The position numbers were made by a program, and so were the translations under genes. 64,000 nucleotides of DNA from Comamonas sp. GB3 AK4-5 (GTDB lineage Bacteria > Pseudomonadota > Gammaproteobacteria > Burkholderiales > Burkholderiaceae_C), in the NCBI RefSeq assembly GCF_041320665.1, contig NZ_CP166730.1:3100001-3164000 (forward strand), in the 5' to 3' direction. The notes beneath the pieces were generated by a model, which worked only from the letters and a program-made list of their open reading frames with translations, was not told where the DNA came from and made no database searches. Shown one piece after another: positions 62,217-64,000 of this stretch (within the stretch, counting starts at the first letter, position 1; each line of letters opens with the position of its first letter).

Positions 62217-62732
62217 GTGAACGCACTGCCTCCATCTTCTTCCGCCATTTCCAGCCTGTCCGCTCCCAGCCTACGCCGCCGCATGGCCTGCTGGCTGTAT
62301 GAAGGCTTGCTGCTGTTCGCCCTGCTGTTCATTGCCGTGCTGGCACAAGGGGTGCTGGCCTTGCTCCTTCCCGTCCTGCAAAGCGCGCAGGCACTGCAAG
62401 TGCTGCTGTTTTTGGTGTTCGGCGCCTATTTCACCTGGTTCTGGAGCCGATCGGGCCAGACCCTGGCCATGAAGACCTGGCATCTGCGCGTGGTCGATAC
62501 CCATGGCCGCCCCCTCACCCGGGTGCGTGCGCTGGCACGCTATGCGCTGTGCTGGCTGTGGTTTCTGCCGCCACTGGCTGCAGCAGCACCGTTTCACCTG
62601 CCTGCAGCAGAAAACACGGTCATTGTGCTTGGCTGGGTGGCCGTATGGGCCCTGCTGAGCCGCTTCCACCCCCAGCGCCAGTTCCTGCACGATGTGCTGG
62701 CAGGTACCCGCCTGATCAGCACCCGCCCCTGA
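62217..62732 (+). CDS. RDD family membrane protein
   Basis: A 171-residue protein with about four hydrophobic segments. RDD-domain features are SLRRRMACWLYEGLLLFALL, the arginine near the first helix, and SRSGQTLAMKTWHLRVVDTH. GTG at 62217 is the likely start; an ATG at 62283 would shorten it by 22 residues. It is the fourth gene of the operon. Role unknown, as for most RDD proteins. Confidence 0.8.
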   Translation: MNALPPSSSAISSLSAPSLRRRMACWLYEGLLLFALLFIAVLAQGVLALLLPVLQSAQALQVLLFLVFGAYFTWFWSRSGQTLAMKTWHLRVVDTHGRPLTRVRALARYALCWLWFLPPLAAAAPFHLPAAENTVIVLGWVAVWALLSRFHPQRQFLHDVLAGTRLISTRP

Positions 62733-62743
62733 GCTTTTCTGCC

Positions 62744-63133
62744 ATGTCCCCCCCACCTTTTCAGAACCTGCAAAAACAACGCACCGGTCTGCGCCGCATG
62801 TGGCATGCGCTGACCTTCTCCCGCGATGGCCTGTGCGCAGCCTGGCAGGAGAAGGCCTTCCGCACCGAAGCCAGCCTCTGCCTGCTGCTGTTGCCCCTGG
62901 GCCTGTGGCTGGGCCAAAGCTGGCTGGAGCGCATATTCCTGGTGGCCACGCTGGTGCTGGTGCTGGTGACGGAGCTGCTCAACAGCGCCGTGGAGGCTGC
63001 CATCGACCGCTATGGCCCCGAGTGGCATGCCCTGTCCAAGGCCGCCAAGGACATGGGCAGCGCCGCCGTGCTGCTGACCTTGGTGCTCTGTGTCTGCGCC
63101 TTTGCGGCAGCGGCCTACGCCCGCTTTGCCTGA
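62744..63133 (+). CDS. dgkA: Diacylglycerol kinase
   Basis: A 129-residue membrane enzyme with three hydrophobic segments that recycles diacylglycerol to phosphatidic acid. The catalytic block is TELLNSAVEAAIDRYGPEWH (residues 74-93), and the N-terminal AFRTEASLCLLLL matches DgkA. The ATG at 62744 is 11 bases after the RDD stop codon. It may be cotranscribed with that gene. Confidence 0.92.
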   Translation: MSPPPFQNLQKQRTGLRRMWHALTFSRDGLCAAWQEKAFRTEASLCLLLLPLGLWLGQSWLERIFLVATLVLVLVTELLNSAVEAAIDRYGPEWHALSKAAKDMGSAAVLLTLVLCVCAFAAAAYARFA

Positions 63134-63154
63134 CCATCCCCACCAAATCTCTCC

Positions 63155-63757
63155 ATGACTGCAACCGCCTCCCCCCATTTCTCCATCTGCGTGTACTGCG
63201 GCTCCCGCCCCGGCGCCGACGCCAGCTATGCCGACGCGGCCCGGGCCGTGGGCCAGTGGATTGGCTCCCATGGCGGCCAGCTGGTCTACGGCGGCGGGCG
63301 CACCGGCCTGATGGGCATCGTGGCCGAAGCCACGCGCCAGGCCGGTGGGCGCGTGGTCGGCATCATCCCCCAGGCCCTGGTGGACAAGGAACTGGCCAAC
63401 AGCGCTTGCGATGAGCTGCACATCGTGGCCAATATGCATGAGCGCAAGGCCATGATGGCCGAACGCAGCCACGCCTTCCTGGCCTTGCCCGGCGGCATTG
63501 GCACCTTCGAGGAACTGTTCGAAGTCTGGACCTGGCGTCAGCTGGGCTACCACGACAAGCCCATAGGCTTGCTGAATGTGGCCGGCTATTACGACACCAT
63601 GCTGCAGTTTCTGCAGCAAACCGTGGACCATGGCTTCATGGGTGACTGGCAGATGGAGTTGATACGCCACGACCACCAGGTGGAGCCGCTGCTGCAGTCC
63701 ATGGTGCAGGCCGCTGGCCTGGCCCCGGAAAGCCAGGACCTGCGCGGAAAAATCTAG
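63155..63757 (+). CDS. LOG family nucleoside-5'-monophosphate phosphoribohydrolase
   Basis: A 200-residue Rossmann-like enzyme (TIGR00730). The substrate-binding motif PGGIGTFEELFEVWTWRQLG is at about residues 112-131, and YGGGRTGLMGIVAE lies earlier. It hydrolyses AMP or cytokinin-type nucleotides to base and ribose-5-phosphate. It follows dgkA by 21 bases. Confidence 0.92.
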   Translation: MTATASPHFSICVYCGSRPGADASYADAARAVGQWIGSHGGQLVYGGGRTGLMGIVAEATRQAGGRVVGIIPQALVDKELANSACDELHIVANMHERKAMMAERSHAFLALPGGIGTFEELFEVWTWRQLGYHDKPIGLLNVAGYYDTMLQFLQQTVDHGFMGDWQMELIRHDHQVEPLLQSMVQAAGLAPESQDLRGKI

Positions 63758-64000
63758 GCGCTTGTTTGCAGGATTTTCTGCGAAGCCTGCCGACCTCCTT
63801 GGCGCACTTTTCGGTGCACCCATGCAACGCTCGCTGACCGGTACAGGCCCTCTCCTGCCGGCAGCAAAAATCTGCCCCTCGCAGCTTCCGTGCTGAGCCC
63901 CACAAAAAAAGCAGCCTATATGGCTGCTTTTCTTTGCACGGTCTGCACGCCCTCAGATGGCAGCGTTGTCCAGATCACCGGTGCGTATGCGCACCACACG
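63758..64000. terminator. Intergenic end region with bidirectional terminator at 63904-63931
   Basis: AAAAGCAGCC and GGCTGCTTTT pair around TATAT (63907-63931). There are A and T runs on both sides, so it serves the LOG gene on the plus strand and the minus-strand gene entering at the right edge. Bases 63758-63903 hold nothing recognisable. Confidence 0.8.
63953..64000 (-). CDS. C-terminal end of an unidentified protein (cut by window edge)
   Basis: Fifteen codons read RVVRIRTGDLDNAAI followed by TGA at 63955-63953. They lie close to the shared terminator, which supports a real minus-strand gene. Too little is visible to name the protein. Confidence 0.55.
   Translation of the reverse strand, partial: RVVRIRTGDLDNAAI

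Overview
The window is high-GC bacterial chromosome, most likely from a Comamonas-like member of the Comamonadaceae (Betaproteobacteria). Supporting signs are four Bug/TctC periplasmic receptors without TctAB partners, the ilvB-ilvN-ilvC-pssA-leuA order, the sigma factor-DUF3619-DUF3106-RDD order, an acnD/prpF-type methylcitrate locus beside a RamB/ScfR-type regulator, and a GC-rich repeat that follows several stop codons. This assignment rests on gene content and order, not on a database search. No rRNA, tRNA or CRISPR array was recognised.

Layout. 1-4742: the start of a DUF969 transporter gene, a divergent GntR regulator and a DctPQM TRAP transporter. 4760-7495: a TctC receptor, a 10.5-copy 8-bp tandem repeat, and a CaiB-type CoA-transferase pseudogene ended by an IS481 remnant. 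7539-19435: short-chain acid (propionate) metabolism. It holds a 2-methylisocitrate-lyase-like enzyme and a TctC receptor behind a near-consensus sigma-54 promoter, divergent from a PrpR-like sigma-54 activator. Next come a short GntR regulator, prpC, prpF, acnD and an ScfR/PrpR-type regulator with repeated TTTTGCGAA-like sites in front of it. 19767-27585: amidohydrolase plus TctC receptor, three LysR regulators, an HD hydrolase, an XRE regulator, a tautomerase and a LysE exporter.

27813-33367 is an accessory island. An IS1182-type element (GACC duplication), an IS481-type element and an IS5/IS427-type element (TTA duplication, frameshifted transposase) surround two divergent, AT-richer genes of unknown function, one with a PD-(D/E)XK nuclease-like motif. 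33535-50637 is mixed: DMT and MFS transporters, a TetR regulator, BMP-like and TctC binding proteins, a flavodoxin-like oxidoreductase, cardiolipin synthase, cyanase, a tannase-family lipoprotein, small membrane proteins, murI and a diguanylate cyclase. 50742-53000 holds a conserved hypothetical and a PBP7-type endopeptidase with a 266-bp MITE at its stop codon; the MITE termini match the IS5-type element.

53278-59871 is the branched-chain amino acid and phosphatidylserine cluster (ilvB, ilvN, ilvC, pssA, leuA, all on the minus strand). leuA is preceded by an apparent leucine attenuator: an 18-residue leader peptide with three CTA codons, then a 10-bp terminator stem. 60139-63757 is an ECF-like sigma factor operon (DUF3619, DUF3106, RDD) followed by diacylglycerol kinase and a LOG-family phosphoribohydrolase. 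A minus-strand gene enters at the right edge.

The best candidates for something undescribed are the two divergent genes in the IS island, the IS5-derived MITE, the post-stop-codon repeat family and the 8-bp tandem repeat between two promoters. Most other content is ordinary chromosomal metabolism.
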